Shown here piece after piece: positions 25,002 to 34,458 of a stretch of 64,000 nucleotides of DNA. The notes beneath the pieces are model-generated. The model was not told the DNA's origin, did no database searches, and saw nothing but the letters and a program-made list of their open reading frames with translations. Every line of letters begins with the position of its first letter. The stretch's first letter is position 1. Origin of the DNA: JBGSQR01 sp964509295 (GTDB lineage: Bacteria > Desulfobacterota > Desulfuromonadia > Geobacterales > Pseudopelobacteraceae); contig CAZDWS010000001.1 of NCBI GenBank assembly GCA_964509295.1, positions 545,079 to 609,078 on the forward strand. Direction: 5' to 3'. Both the position numbers and the translations under genes were made by a program.

Positions 25002-26435
25002 TTAATTGGCTCCGCCGCCAAGTGCTTTATAAAGTGTAGCCAGATTTACCTGTCGTGCCAGGTCAACTGAGATCAAGCCCTGTTTGGCTGCATACATGGA
25101 TCGCTGTGAATCCAGAACCGTCAGATAGTTGTTGATGCCGGCCCTGTAACGGGCGTCAGCCAGACGATAACTCTCGGAAGCAGCCTCGTTAAGTGATTGC
25201 TGCGCCGACTTTTGTTCTCCAATATTGTCACGCAGAACCATGGCATCGGAAACCTCACGGAAGGCATTTTGAATCGCCTTTTCATACTGGGCCAGGGCGA
25301 TGTCCCGATCAGCTTCGCTAACTTTCAGGTTGGCAATGTTTCTGCCCGTATCGAAAATAGGTATGGTTATCTGCGGTGCAAAAAGCCAGGCAGCAGAACC
25401 AGGGGCAAACAGGTTAGTCAGTTGATTGCTTGTTGTGCCGATATTGGTGCTGATGGAAACTTTGGGGAAAAATGCTGCTCTTGCAGCACCAATATTGGCA
25501 TTGGCTCCTTTTAGAATATTTTCTGCCTGTAAAATATCAGGGCGTTTCTGCAGTAACTCGGAAGGGAGTCCCGGCTCAACATCCTTGATGGCAACAATCT
25601 CTGTCAGTCCTTCCGGTTTCAGATCTGCCGGTACGGCAGAACCGACAATTACTGAAAGAGCATTTTCATCCTGAGCAACCTGGCTGGTATAGCGGGCTAC
25701 ATCAAAACGGGCAGATTCAACGCTGGTCTGTGCCTGACGCAGGTCCAGCTCGGAAGATGCTCCGGCATCGGCTCGGCTCTTGATCAGCTGGTATGAAGCC
25801 TGCTGGCTGGTAAATGTTTCTCGTGCCAGTTTCAGGCGTTCACGGTCGGCGGCCAGGGTCAGAAAACTGTTGGCTACTTCGGCAACAAGTGTTATCTGCA
25901 CGCTGTGACGTGCCTGCTCTGTGGCAAGATACTGCTCCAGTGCCTGGTCCTTGAGACTTTGTACCCGACCGAAAAAATCCAGCTCATATGCGCTCAATCC
26001 GAGATTGGCATTATATTGCCTTGAAATAGTCGGCTGGCCACTGGAAGAGACGCTGCCGGGTAGACGCTGAACAGTACCGCTGCCGCTGGCATTTATAGTC
26101 GGCAGCAGGTCGGCCCGTTTAATTTGGTATTGCGCCCTGACTTTTTCAATATTCAGTGCGGCAATCCTTAGATCCCGGTTGTTTTTAAGGGCAAGCTCAA
26201 TCAACTTCTGAAGTTGAGGGTTTACAAAATAATCCTGCCATTTAATTTCAGACAGGTCTTTCACCGGTTGTGTATTTGTATTGCCGGTTGGGTTGGTTTT
26301 AATACCACTTCCCCATTGCATTGGAACCGGTGCGGCAGGTCGTACATAATTGGGCGCCATGGTGCAGCCACCAAGCCAGACTGAGCCGCCCAGGCAGAGG
26401 AACATGGAAGTTACTGCAAAGCTGGAATATTTCAT
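25002..26435 (-). CDS. RND efflux outer-membrane lipoprotein (NodT/OprM family)
   Basis: The protein has 477 residues. The signal peptide ends in a lipobox (VWLGGC, Cys ~25), so it is a lipoprotein. The body has the two-fold TolC/OprM pattern: LNIEKVRAQYQIKRADLLPT, ELDFFGRVQSLKDQALEQY, a GLPSELLQKRPDILQAE segment near 290 and FDTGRNIANLKVSEAD near 360. It forms the outer-membrane exit channel of the adjacent RND pump. It follows the permease gene by one base. Confidence 0.92.
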   Translation of the reverse strand: MKYSSFAVTSMFLCLGGSVWLGGCTMAPNYVRPAAPVPMQWGSGIKTNPTGNTNTQPVKDLSEIKWQDYFVNPQLQKLIELALKNNRDLRIAALNIEKVRAQYQIKRADLLPTINASGSGTVQRLPGSVSSSGQPTISRQYNANLGLSAYELDFFGRVQSLKDQALEQYLATEQARHSVQITLVAEVANSFLTLAADRERLKLARETFTSQQASYQLIKSRADAGASSELDLRQAQTSVESARFDVARYTSQVAQDENALSVIVGSAVPADLKPEGLTEIVAIKDVEPGLPSELLQKRPDILQAENILKGANANIGAARAAFFPKVSISTNIGTTSNQLTNLFAPGSAAWLFAPQITIPIFDTGRNIANLKVSEADRDIALAQYEKAIQNAFREVSDAMVLRDNIGEQKSAQQSLNEAASESYRLADARYRAGINNYLTVLDSQRSMYAAKQGLISVDLARQVNLATLYKALGGGAN

Positions 26436-26436
26436 A

Positions 26437-29400
26437 TCAGTTCACCTCCGGTGTAGTCGATATTGCCTCTGGAGTTTTTGCGTATTTTTTCTTTCCGAAC
26501 AACCGTGAAATAAAGACAAAGAAAAATGGAATAAATATCAAGTCAATGAATGTGGCCGAAAGCAAGCCGCCGGTGACTGCAGTGCCGATGGCGTTCTGGG
26601 CAGCTGCTCCGGCACCTTTGGTCAATGCCAGCGGCAGAGTACCGAAAAAGAATGCCAGTGAAGTCATAATAACCGGTCGGAGACGAATCTTGACCGCAGA
26701 CAGGGTGGCTTCGACCAGCTCTTGCCCCTGATGCATCTGTTCCTTGATGAACTGGATGATCAAAATGGCATTTTTGGTGGAAAGGCCGATGGTTGTCAAA
26801 AGTCCGATCTGCAGATAGATGTCATTGGGAAGTATGCGCAGTGAAACAGCCGTAATGGCACCCACCAGTCCCAATGGTATCATCAGCATGTTGACAAAGG
26901 GGATGGTCCAGCTTTCGTACAGTGCTGCGACGCTTAGGAACACGACTAGCAGCGAAATGGCATACAATGCCGGAGCCTGTGCGCCGGCTTTCTTCTCCTC
27001 ATAGGAAAGTCCGGTCCATTCGTAGCCGATACCGGGGGGTAGCTGGGCGGCCATTTTTTCCATTTCATCCATTGCTTCACCTGTGCTTATGCCGGGTGCA
27101 GCCTGACCCATGACTTCTACTGACGGTATGCCGTTGTAGCGTTCCAAACGCGGCGAACCATACTGCCATTTAGCAGTTGCAAAGGCTGAAAACGGGACCA
27201 TTTGGCCGCCATTATTGCGAACATACCATTTGCCTATGTCTTCCGGCAGCATTCGGTATTCTGCGGCGGATTGGAGAAAGACCTTCTTGACCCGGCCATT
27301 TTCGATAAAGTCGTTGACGTATGAGCTTCCCCAGGCGGTAGCAAGGACGCTGTTTATATCAGTCAGGGAGACTCCCAGTGCGCCGGCCCGCACATCATCG
27401 ATGTCCAGCTTGAATTGCGGGCTGTCGTCCTGGCCGTTGGGTCGTACCGCAATCAGTTTTGGATTTTTCATGGCCATGCCCAAAAGCTGGTTGCGGGCCT
27501 CCATCAGTTTTTCATGTCCAACACCACCACGATCCTGCAGCATGAAGTCAAAGCCGTTGGCCTGCCCCAGTTCAACTACCGCAGGCGGTGAAAACGCAAA
27601 GGCCAGACCATCTTTGTACTTTGAGAAAGCGCCCATGGCTCGACCCGCAATTGCCGGAGCTTTTAGATCCTTGCTCTGACGCTGATCCCAATGCTTTAGT
27701 CTGACAAAGGCCAGGCCCATATTCTGTCCGCGTCCCGCAAAACTGAAACCGGCAACAGTAATTACGGCTTCCACAGCTTTCTGCTCTTTTTCCAGGAAGT
27801 GTTGTTCAAGCTGCTCAATAACCTTCAGTGTCCGTTCCATTGTTGCTCCGGCAGGGAGCTGAACCTGACAGACAATAAATCCCTGATCCTCATCCGGCAG
27901 GAAGGCGGTTGGCAGGCGCTGAAAGAGGAAAACCATACCGATGACGATTGCACCGTAGATAAGAAGATAGCGTATCGGTTTGCCAAAGGAACGTCCGACA
28001 ATTCTTTCGTACTCTTCCCTGCGCCTGTCGAACCATTTGTTGAAACGGCTGAAGAACCATTTGAACCACCCGGACTCTCCGGCGGTATGCCCTTTTTCTA
28101 TGGGTTTAAGCAAAGTAGCACAGAGTGCCGGAGTCAAGGTCATTGCTACTAATACCGAAAGGACCATGGCCGCTATAATGGTGATTGAGAACTGGCGATA
28201 AATGACACCGGTGGAGCCACCGAAAAAAGCCATGGGTAGAAAAACCGCAGTTAGAACTGTTGCGATACCCCACAGGGCACTTGTGATCTGCCCCATGGAT
28301 TTGATGGTGGCATCTTTGGGAGATAAACCTTCCTCCGACATGATGCGTTCCACGTTCTCCACCACTACGATGGCGTCGTCAACCAGCAGGCCGATGACAA
28401 TGACCAGAGCAAACATGGTCAGGGTGTTGATGGAAAAACCGGCTGCCGAGAGAACGCCCAGTGTACCGAGAAGGACCACCGGTACGGCGATGGTCGGAAT
28501 CAGGGTTGCGCGGATATTCTGCAGGAAGACAAACATGATGATAAAGACCAGGAAAACTGCCTCGATCAGGGTTTTGATAACCTCTTCAATTGATACCTTT
28601 ACAAATGGGGTAGTGTCATAGGGATAGACTACCTTCATGCCGGTGGGGAAGAATTTTGACAGCTCTTCCATTTTGTCTTTGACACGGTTAGCCGTATCCA
28701 GGGCGTTGGCACCTGCTGCCAGGCGGATCGCCATCGCCGCCAGTGGCTTGCCTTTATAGCGTGCTAAAACGTCATAGTTTTCAGTGCCGATTTCGCTTTT
28801 TGCCACATCCTTGAGTCTGACGGTTGAACCATCACTGTTGGTGCGTAATATGATTGCATCAAATTGCTCAGTTGTCTGCAGCAGGGTGCGTGTAGTGATT
28901 GTGGCATTAAGCTGTTGGCCTGACGTAGAAGGATTACCGCCGAACTGACCGGCTGATACCTGTGCATTCTGAGCTTGAAGTGCATTGATCACGTCATTGG
29001 TTGTCAGGCGGTAGCTGTTCAGCTTGGAAGGGTTCAGCCAGATACGCATGGCGTTTTGTGACCCGAATACCTGTAGTTCGCCAACACCTTCGACGCGGCT
29101 GACCACGTCCTGAACATTGGAGACCGCATAGTCGGTCAGCTCATTACGTCCCATGGAGCCGTCTTCCGAAACGAGGCCGATGATCAGAAGAAAGTTTCTG
29201 GTTGATTTAACAACCTGAATTCCCTGACGCTGCACGACCTGTGGCAGAAGAGGCGTAGCCAGCTGCAGTTTGTTCTGAACCTGAACCTGGGCGATGTTTG
29301 GATCGGTTCCGGCCTTAAAGGTCAGGTTGATGGCTACGGCACCGGCAGAGTCACTGGTGGATGACATGTAAATCAGATTGTCGATTCCGTTCAGTTTCTG

Positions 29401-29598
29401 CTCGACAATCTGTGTTACCGTATCCTGCACAGTTTGGGCAGACGCACCCGGATAGGTGGCGTTGATTGTGATCTGCGGCGGTGCAATCGGCGGATACTGT
29501 GAAACCGGCAGTGTTTTAAGCGCCAGAAGTCCGACCAGCATGACCATGATAGCGAGAACCCAGGCAAAGATCGGGCGATTTATAAAAAAACGAGGCAT
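26437..29598 (-). CDS. RND efflux inner-membrane transporter, HAE1 (AcrB/MexB) type
   Basis: The protein has 1053 residues, the normal AcrB length, with twelve predicted membrane helices and two large periplasmic loops. It begins MPRFFINRPIFAWVLAI and has VIGLLVDDAIVVVENVER, the TM4 segment that carries the proton-relay Asp residues in AcrB. A GLLTTIGLSTKNAILIIQF segment corresponds to TM10 with its Lys. It uses proton flux to pump hydrophobic compounds out. It sits between the adaptor and the outer-membrane channel genes. Confidence 0.96.
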   Translation of the reverse strand: MPRFFINRPIFAWVLAIMVMLVGLLALKTLPVSQYPPIAPPQITINATYPGASAQTVQDTVTQIVEQKLNGIDNLIYMSSTSDSAGAVAINLTFKAGTDPNIAQVQVQNKLQLATPLLPQVVQRQGIQVVKSTRNFLLIIGLVSEDGSMGRNELTDYAVSNVQDVVSRVEGVGELQVFGSQNAMRIWLNPSKLNSYRLTTNDVINALQAQNAQVSAGQFGGNPSTSGQQLNATITTRTLLQTTEQFDAIILRTNSDGSTVRLKDVAKSEIGTENYDVLARYKGKPLAAMAIRLAAGANALDTANRVKDKMEELSKFFPTGMKVVYPYDTTPFVKVSIEEVIKTLIEAVFLVFIIMFVFLQNIRATLIPTIAVPVVLLGTLGVLSAAGFSINTLTMFALVIVIGLLVDDAIVVVENVERIMSEEGLSPKDATIKSMGQITSALWGIATVLTAVFLPMAFFGGSTGVIYRQFSITIIAAMVLSVLVAMTLTPALCATLLKPIEKGHTAGESGWFKWFFSRFNKWFDRRREEYERIVGRSFGKPIRYLLIYGAIVIGMVFLFQRLPTAFLPDEDQGFIVCQVQLPAGATMERTLKVIEQLEQHFLEKEQKAVEAVITVAGFSFAGRGQNMGLAFVRLKHWDQRQSKDLKAPAIAGRAMGAFSKYKDGLAFAFSPPAVVELGQANGFDFMLQDRGGVGHEKLMEARNQLLGMAMKNPKLIAVRPNGQDDSPQFKLDIDDVRAGALGVSLTDINSVLATAWGSSYVNDFIENGRVKKVFLQSAAEYRMLPEDIGKWYVRNNGGQMVPFSAFATAKWQYGSPRLERYNGIPSVEVMGQAAPGISTGEAMDEMEKMAAQLPPGIGYEWTGLSYEEKKAGAQAPALYAISLLVVFLSVAALYESWTIPFVNMLMIPLGLVGAITAVSLRILPNDIYLQIGLLTTIGLSTKNAILIIQFIKEQMHQGQELVEATLSAVKIRLRPVIMTSLAFFFGTLPLALTKGAGAAAQNAIGTAVTGGLLSATFIDLIFIPFFFVFISRLFGKKKYAKTPEAISTTPEVN

Positions 29599-29610
29599 GG
29601 AACGACTCCT

Positions 29611-30807
29611 TTACTTTTTAACCGGTGCGGGTTGTGGTGCAGCAGGGGCTGCAGCAGGGGCTGCACCAAATGGAACAGCTTTTACTGGTGTGCCTGGCCG
29701 GGCCTTCTGCAGTCCTTCCAGGATTACACGGTCCCCAGGCTTCAAGCCATCGGTTACAAGCCAGTTTTCGCCAACAGTTCGGTCTACCTTGATTACACGC
29801 GGCTCAACCTTATCTTCTGCTCCAACAACCATGACAGTGGCATCACCTTTGGGGTTGCGGCTTACGCCCCGCTGCGGGATAAGAATCGCCTGTTCGCTGA
29901 CTCCTTCCTCCAGAACAGCTCTAACAAACATGCCAGGAAGCAGTGCCTGGTTAGGATTAGGGAAAACAGCGCGGAGCGTAATTGATCCGGTGCTCTGATC
30001 AACAGTAACTTCGGAAAACTTTAGTGTTCCGGGCAGCGGATAGGCGCTATTGTCTTCAAAAAACAATTTGACTTTGGCCTGGCTGGAGGTGCCTTTTTTC
30101 ATCTGGCCGTTTAGAAGGCTTTTTTTCATTCTAAGCATGTCAGCGCTTGATTGGGTTACATCAACATATACAGAATTCAGCTGCTGGATTGTGGCCAGTG
30201 CTGTTGCCTGGCTGGCGGTGACAAGCGCGCCGTCCGTAACTGTGGATCGCCCGATTCGGCCTGATACCGGGGCTGTGATGCGGGTATACGCGAGATTTAT
30301 TCTGGCTGTTTCCACAGCAGCTTTAGCAGATTCGACCTCCGCTTCAGCCTGCTTGAATGAGGCAAAGGTGTCGTCAGCTTCCTGCTGACTGACAGCTTTA
30401 ATCTTGACCAATTCCTGATAGCGCTCGGATTTTAGTCTGACTGAAGTAATGTTGGCCTCCGCTTTTGCTAAAGAAGCCTTGGCGCTGGCATAAGCGGCCT
30501 TATAGCTGGCAGGGTCAATCTGGTATAATGGTGCTCCGGCTTTTACATCCGATCCTTCTGTGAAAAGACGTTTCTGGATAATACCGCCGACCTGTGGCCT
30601 GACTTCGGCAATCATGGAGGCTGAAACGCGGCCGGGCAGGTCGGTAGTCAGAACAACTTTTTCCTGTTTTACAGTAAGTACGCCTACTTCAGGAGGGCCG
30701 CTTTGTGGGGGGGCGCTCGGCCCTTTTTTGCCGCAGGCACTTAATGAAATAAGTGCAGTGAAAATGGTGATACCTGAAAGTAGTTTTTTACTGGTTCTTG
30801 TTAGCAT
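29611..30807 (-). CDS. RND efflux periplasmic adaptor lipoprotein (AcrA/MexA type)
   Basis: The protein has 398 residues. A lipobox (SLSAC, Cys ~25) marks it as a lipoprotein. The hairpin and lipoyl parts are visible: GRVSASMIAEVRPQVGGII near 65, LYQIDPASYKAAYASAKA, then AYTRITAPVSGRIGRSTV. The C-terminus is Ala/Pro-rich. It bridges the permease and outer-membrane channel. It is first in the efflux operon, behind a palindrome at 30854-30871 that is probably bound by the upstream TetR regulator. Confidence 0.94.
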   Translation of the reverse strand: MLTRTSKKLLSGITIFTALISLSACGKKGPSAPPQSGPPEVGVLTVKQEKVVLTTDLPGRVSASMIAEVRPQVGGIIQKRLFTEGSDVKAGAPLYQIDPASYKAAYASAKASLAKAEANITSVRLKSERYQELVKIKAVSQQEADDTFASFKQAEAEVESAKAAVETARINLAYTRITAPVSGRIGRSTVTDGALVTASQATALATIQQLNSVYVDVTQSSADMLRMKKSLLNGQMKKGTSSQAKVKLFFEDNSAYPLPGTLKFSEVTVDQSTGSITLRAVFPNPNQALLPGMFVRAVLEEGVSEQAILIPQRGVSRNPKGDATVMVVGAEDKVEPRVIKVDRTVGENWLVTDGLKPGDRVILEGLQKARPGTPVKAVPFGAAPAAAPAAPQPAPVKK

Positions 30808-30832
30808 CTGGTTACCTCGTTAGTTTATATGC

Positions 30833-30861
30833 ATTATATGGTTTTAGCGGAGGACTGAATA
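30833..30861 (-). promoter_or_regulatory. Efflux operon promoter under the palindrome
   Basis: On the minus strand a perfect TATAAT occupies 30838-30833. Seventeen bases upstream the -35 position is TATTCA (30861-30856), a poor match that falls in the core of the palindrome. A repressor bound there would block RNA polymerase. Confidence 0.5.
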
Positions 30862-30871
30862 TTCATTCAGT
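30854..30871. promoter_or_regulatory. TetR operator upstream of the efflux operon
   Basis: ACTGAAT and ATTCAGT form a seven-base inverted repeat around ATTC. Within it TGAATATTCA is a perfect ten-base palindrome. Its core TGAA-N2-TTCA, followed by TTC, recurs in the operator in front of the TetR gene at 31484-31501. Confidence 0.65.
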
Positions 30872-30882
30872 TATTTGCAAAA

Positions 30883-31461
30883 TCAAAGTCTGATTCCATC
30901 CCAGCAGGCAGACGCGATTCTTTTAATCATTGGCTCGTCAAGTATTACAAAGTCGAGAATATGGTCACGCGTAACATTAATAACCGGGCCGAATGCCATT
31001 GAAAAAAGCACAGTCAGAGGAAAATCCTTGATCTCCTTTCTGGCAGTACCATCCTCGAAAAGTGTTCTGTAAACATTGCATCCCTGCTCTACGCCGAGGA
31101 TTTTGTCCTTACGGAGTGCTGTTCCATAGGGAGAATTATGGAACTGCTCCACATATCTGAATTCCAGTGGGTGGCTGATGAAATAATGAATCAATTGCGT
31201 GCTGAGATGGATAAAGCGCTCCCGGATGGTCAAGTCAGAAGAATAGCCTACGGTAATGATTGACGTCATTCTGCATTCTATCTCTTTGTAGAGCTCTTTT
31301 ATGAGCACATCCTTGTTTTCAAAATACCGGTAGATGGTGCCGGCACCCACACCGGCCTTTTCGGCAATCATGGCCATGGGTGCACCGTGAAAACCGTGTT
31401 CTGCAATGATTTCCAGTGCAGCGCGGATAATCTCTTCTTTTTTGTCGATTTTACTCATCAT
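30883..31461 (-). CDS. TetR-family repressor of the RND efflux operon
   Basis: The protein has 192 residues. The N-terminal helix-turn-helix is clear: IIRAALEIIAEHGFHGAPM, then IAEKAGVGAGTIYRYFENK (~30-52). The C-terminal ligand-binding domain is divergent, as usual. It lies directly upstream of the efflux genes on the same strand. Palindromes with the same core flank it at both promoters, so it probably represses itself and the pump until a pump substrate binds. ATGATG at the start leaves one codon of uncertainty. Confidence 0.92.
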   Translation of the reverse strand: MMSKIDKKEEIIRAALEIIAEHGFHGAPMAMIAEKAGVGAGTIYRYFENKDVLIKELYKEIECRMTSIITVGYSSDLTIRERFIHLSTQLIHYFISHPLEFRYVEQFHNSPYGTALRKDKILGVEQGCNVYRTLFEDGTARKEIKDFPLTVLFSMAFGPVINVTRDHILDFVILDEPMIKRIASACWDGIRL

Positions 31462-31483
31462 ATCACCTTTGATAAATTAAAAC

Positions 31484-31501
31484 GGAATGAACGTTCATTC
31501 C
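31484..31501. promoter_or_regulatory. TetR autoregulatory operator
   Basis: GGAATGAAC and GTTCATTCC make a perfect 18-base palindrome touching the -10 box of the TetR promoter, at the expected start of transcription. The core TGAACGTTCA matches the operator at 30856-30865 in the TGAA-N2-TTCA frame. Confidence 0.8.
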
Positions 31502-31530
31502 AATATAGGGGCGAAGTGTTTAGCTGTCAA
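31502..31530 (-). promoter_or_regulatory. Promoter of the TetR gene
   Basis: On the minus strand TTGACA (31530-31525), a 17-base spacer and TATATT (31507-31502) form a near-consensus sigma-70 promoter. The operator starts at the next base downstream of the -10 box. Confidence 0.85.
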
Positions 31531-31601
31531 GAATTTTTCTCATGAAACTTTGGAGGGGCTTGTTGTTTAGGGTTAGTGGTGGTTAAGTGTGTTTGTGTGG
31601 G

Positions 31602-32741
31602 TCAGGCCAGCTCTTCAATTTTTCCACCCGGTTTCAGGCGGAAACGGCTGCCTCGCCATTCAACCTTATTGCCGAGAAATGCCAATGCCCAGGTAAAAAA
31701 ACCGAGCATATCCCGCAGGGGAATCAGCCAGAGCCAGCGCGGCAGGAGGTTGTCGCCGGTCAGATAACGGCTGTAGATAGTGGTTACGGTCAGGCGGGTT
31801 GCATACAGTATTGAGATTGCCAGCAATGTATGCTGCAGGGACGTAGAGACCAGGGTGACCAGTAGCACCGCCAGGAAAGGCAGGGTGATGCCGGAGGCCA
31901 GATAGCCGCCGGGGCGGCTGACCCGCATGGTACGGGACCAGCGTAGTTGGCGGGACAGGACGGATAGCAGCTCTTCATTTTTCATCATGCTTTCCACAAA
32001 GCAGCGGTCCAGGACTATCTGCCATCCGGCCAGGTGAATCTTGTTGCCCAGCTGATAATCATCCGCCAGATAATCCGCCAAAGCCTCGAATCCTCCGATT
32101 GATTCAAGGGCTTTTCTGCGCACGGCCATTGATGCCCCTAGTGCAAACGACAGTCCTTCCAACTGCATGGCAACCATGACATTGGGAATCATTTCAGCCG
32201 TAAAACCAGTTGCCTCAACGGCTGTGGCAATGCCGTGCACATTCGAAGTTCGGTAGAGGGAAGTGACCAATCCGACTTTTGGGTCGGAAAAGTGAGTGGA
32301 AACGCTGCTCAGGTAGTCTGGAGAAACGTGGATATCACTGTCACAGACTATAATAATATCATGTATTGCCTTGGGGAAGGAGTTGATCAGGTTGGAAACC
32401 TTGTAGTTCGGGCCATGGATGGATGGGTTGATAACAAGGGAAATATTGATTTGCGGATAGTCGATAATCAATTGCCTGATTACAGGTATAACCGGATCTT
32501 CAGCAGAGGCAGCAGCAAATACAATTTGTAGTTCACCGGCATAATCCTGGTGGCAGAACGATGCGAAATTATCATAGCTGCTGGCATCCATCCCTTTGAC
32601 CGGCTTGAGAATGGTAACGGAAGGGGCGAGGGTGGAACTTGGCTTTGGTGAGTTGAAATAACGGCGGCCACAGAAAAGTGATATGAACGCATAGGCCATA
32701 GAAGGTAAAATTATTAAATAAGGGAGCAGGGAACGAATCAT
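31602..32741 (-). CDS. hpnI: GT21-like glycosyltransferase, HpnI-type
   Basis: The protein has 379 residues. One N-terminal membrane segment and two or three at the C-terminus enclose a cytoplasmic GT-A domain with SVTILKPVKGMD near 43, CDSDIHVSPDYL (DxD, ~133), ADDYQLG near 225 and RQLRWSRTMR near 263: the D, D, D, QxxRW set of the ceramide glucosyltransferase family. In hopanoid producers HpnI adds N-acetylglucosamine to bacteriohopanetetrol. No other hopanoid gene is visible, so the substrate is inferred from family resemblance. It overlaps the following methyltransferase gene by four bases. Confidence 0.75.
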   Translation of the reverse strand: MIRSLLPYLIILPSMAYAFISLFCGRRYFNSPKPSSTLAPSVTILKPVKGMDASSYDNFASFCHQDYAGELQIVFAAASAEDPVIPVIRQLIIDYPQINISLVINPSIHGPNYKVSNLINSFPKAIHDIIIVCDSDIHVSPDYLSSVSTHFSDPKVGLVTSLYRTSNVHGIATAVEATGFTAEMIPNVMVAMQLEGLSFALGASMAVRRKALESIGGFEALADYLADDYQLGNKIHLAGWQIVLDRCFVESMMKNEELLSVLSRQLRWSRTMRVSRPGGYLASGITLPFLAVLLVTLVSTSLQHTLLAISILYATRLTVTTIYSRYLTGDNLLPRWLWLIPLRDMLGFFTWALAFLGNKVEWRGSRFRLKPGGKIEELA

Positions 32742-33331
32742 TTTGCAGCCTTCTGGATCAGTAATAAATAGGGTGCATCGGACGTAACATTGATCTGCCC
32801 CATACGCCAGACATGGAATTCCTTTGCAGGCAGTCCGCCGGCCCAGGCTTCCACGGCAACTTTTTCATTGTCGCCGCCGCAATGTCCTGGGTAGATTGTG
32901 ATCAAAATTACACCGCCGGGCATAAGTATGTCTGCAGATATCTTTAGTGCAGTGCAAGAGGTTTCCGGTCTGGTGATTTTTTCTCTGTCGCCGCCAGGCA
33001 AATATCCCAGGTTGAAAATAATGGCTTTTACAGGTCCCTGCACATGTTGATATATTGTCTCGTGGCCACTGTGGATTACTCTTGTCTGTCCAATGTTTCC
33101 CGTGCTCGTAAGTTTTTCAATTGTTTGGCTGATTGCCTCTGTCTGGATGTCAAATGCCCATACCTGGCCGTTTGCTCCAACAAGTTCAGCCAATAAAAGG
33201 GTGTCGTTACCTTTTCCGCATGTGGCATCAATAACGGTGTCTCCCGGCTGAATCAACGGTCGCAACAGGAAGTGAGACAGGGGGACGGGTCCACGCAGGG
33301 CAGTTATAGTCGTATTTTGTTTGTAAAGCAT
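32738..33331 (-). CDS. mnmM: MnmM/YtqB-like tRNA methyltransferase
   Basis: The protein has 197 residues from the start at 33331 (MLYKQNTTITALRG). Residues show VIDATCGKGNDTLLLAEL near 37, VWAFDIQTEAISQT, and FNLGYLPGGDREKIT near 110, matching the pfam06962 group. In Bacillus, YtqB (MnmM) methylates nm5U34 of tRNA; a homologous activity is likely here but not proven. The frame runs 18 codons further upstream but that segment has no family resemblance. Confidence 0.75.
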   Translation of the reverse strand: MLYKQNTTITALRGPVPLSHFLLRPLIQPGDTVIDATCGKGNDTLLLAELVGANGQVWAFDIQTEAISQTIEKLTSTGNIGQTRVIHSGHETIYQHVQGPVKAIIFNLGYLPGGDREKITRPETSCTALKISADILMPGGVILITIYPGHCGGDNEKVAVEAWAGGLPAKEFHVWRMGQINVTSDAPYLLLIQKAAK

Positions 33332-33415
33332 TTGGCAAAGGTTAGCAGAAGCAGGAATATTTCGCCACCCAGAAATTGTTTGCATCGCAGGGCGTAAACG
33401 GTTAGTAACAGGACT

Positions 33416-34300
33416 ATGATAATCAGAAAAACTACCGGTAAAGAATTTGAAGGAAAACGCTTGGACGACGTTATTGCCCAGCTATTTGAGGCGGTCAGCA
33501 AATCTGAGGCGCGGCGGATAATTGATCGCGGCGGCTGTGCTGTCAACAGTTCCATGGTCAGGGTTGCGTCACGGCAGATCAAGAGCGGCGATATTCTCGA
33601 GATCGGACTGATGGAACAGGGACGTTTCTGTGAGTTGGTGCTGCCGCCGGAGGCGCTGTTGTATGAAGATGATCAATTTATTGCTGTGAACAAGCCGGCC
33701 GGTATAAATACCCAGCGGACCCCGTATCAATTGAAGGGAACTCTGGAGTACTGGGTGTCAGAGTATTTCAGGAAAAATGGAATCAATGAGCCGGCACGGG
33801 TAGTCCACCGTCTTGACCGCGGGACATCTGGTGTGATGCTGTTCCCAAAACACAAGAAAGCTGCGGCCTGGTTGTCAACTCTGTTCCATGACGGCCAGAT
33901 GGGTAAGATCTACCTGGCGTTGGTAAATGGAAAGCCGGATCTGGAGTCCTGGTCTGTTGATGGGCCGATCGGCAAGATTGGGACTGCTCGTTACGGGATT
34001 ATGGCAGACGGGCGTTCTGCTTTAACAACTTTTCGTCTTTTGGCAAGTTCTGATGATCATTCGCTGGTGGAGGCTGTGCCACAGACCGGGCGAACCCATC
34101 AGATACGTGTTCACCTTGAGTCGTGCGGGCACCCGATTGTTGGTGATGCCACCTATGGCGGAGAGCCCGCTGCAAGGATGATGTTGCATTGTTCCGGACT
34201 CTCTTTTGCAAACCACGAAGGTAAGCTGTTAAGTATCAATGCCGCTCTGGACGTACAATATAATAATTGCCTGAAAGATAAGGGAATTGTTCTAAGCTGA
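33416..34300 (+). CDS. RluA-family pseudouridine synthase
   Basis: The protein has 294 residues. It has an N-terminal S4 RNA-binding domain (KRLDDVIAQLFEAVSKSEAR) and the catalytic segment VVHRLDRGTSGVMLF near 130 with the essential Asp. RTHQIRVHLESCGHPIVGDATYG near 235 is the conserved C-terminal motif. It isomerises uridine in rRNA or tRNA; which site cannot be told, since RluA, RluC and RluD share this layout. It diverges from the methyltransferase gene at 33331. Confidence 0.92.
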   Translation: MIIRKTTGKEFEGKRLDDVIAQLFEAVSKSEARRIIDRGGCAVNSSMVRVASRQIKSGDILEIGLMEQGRFCELVLPPEALLYEDDQFIAVNKPAGINTQRTPYQLKGTLEYWVSEYFRKNGINEPARVVHRLDRGTSGVMLFPKHKKAAAWLSTLFHDGQMGKIYLALVNGKPDLESWSVDGPIGKIGTARYGIMADGRSALTTFRLLASSDDHSLVEAVPQTGRTHQIRVHLESCGHPIVGDATYGGEPAARMMLHCSGLSFANHEGKLLSINAALDVQYNNCLKDKGIVLS

Positions 34301-34458
34301 ACCTTATGTTCTGGTTTAAATTTGCTGCCAGAATTAAAAATCTAAAAGATAAAATGGTGATTGCACCATACCTAACATTATGCTATTTTTTCAAACCCTA
34401 TTTTAGTTAAATATACAGAATAAATCCCAATTTGCTTCAAGCAGGAAGCCCACTTATC

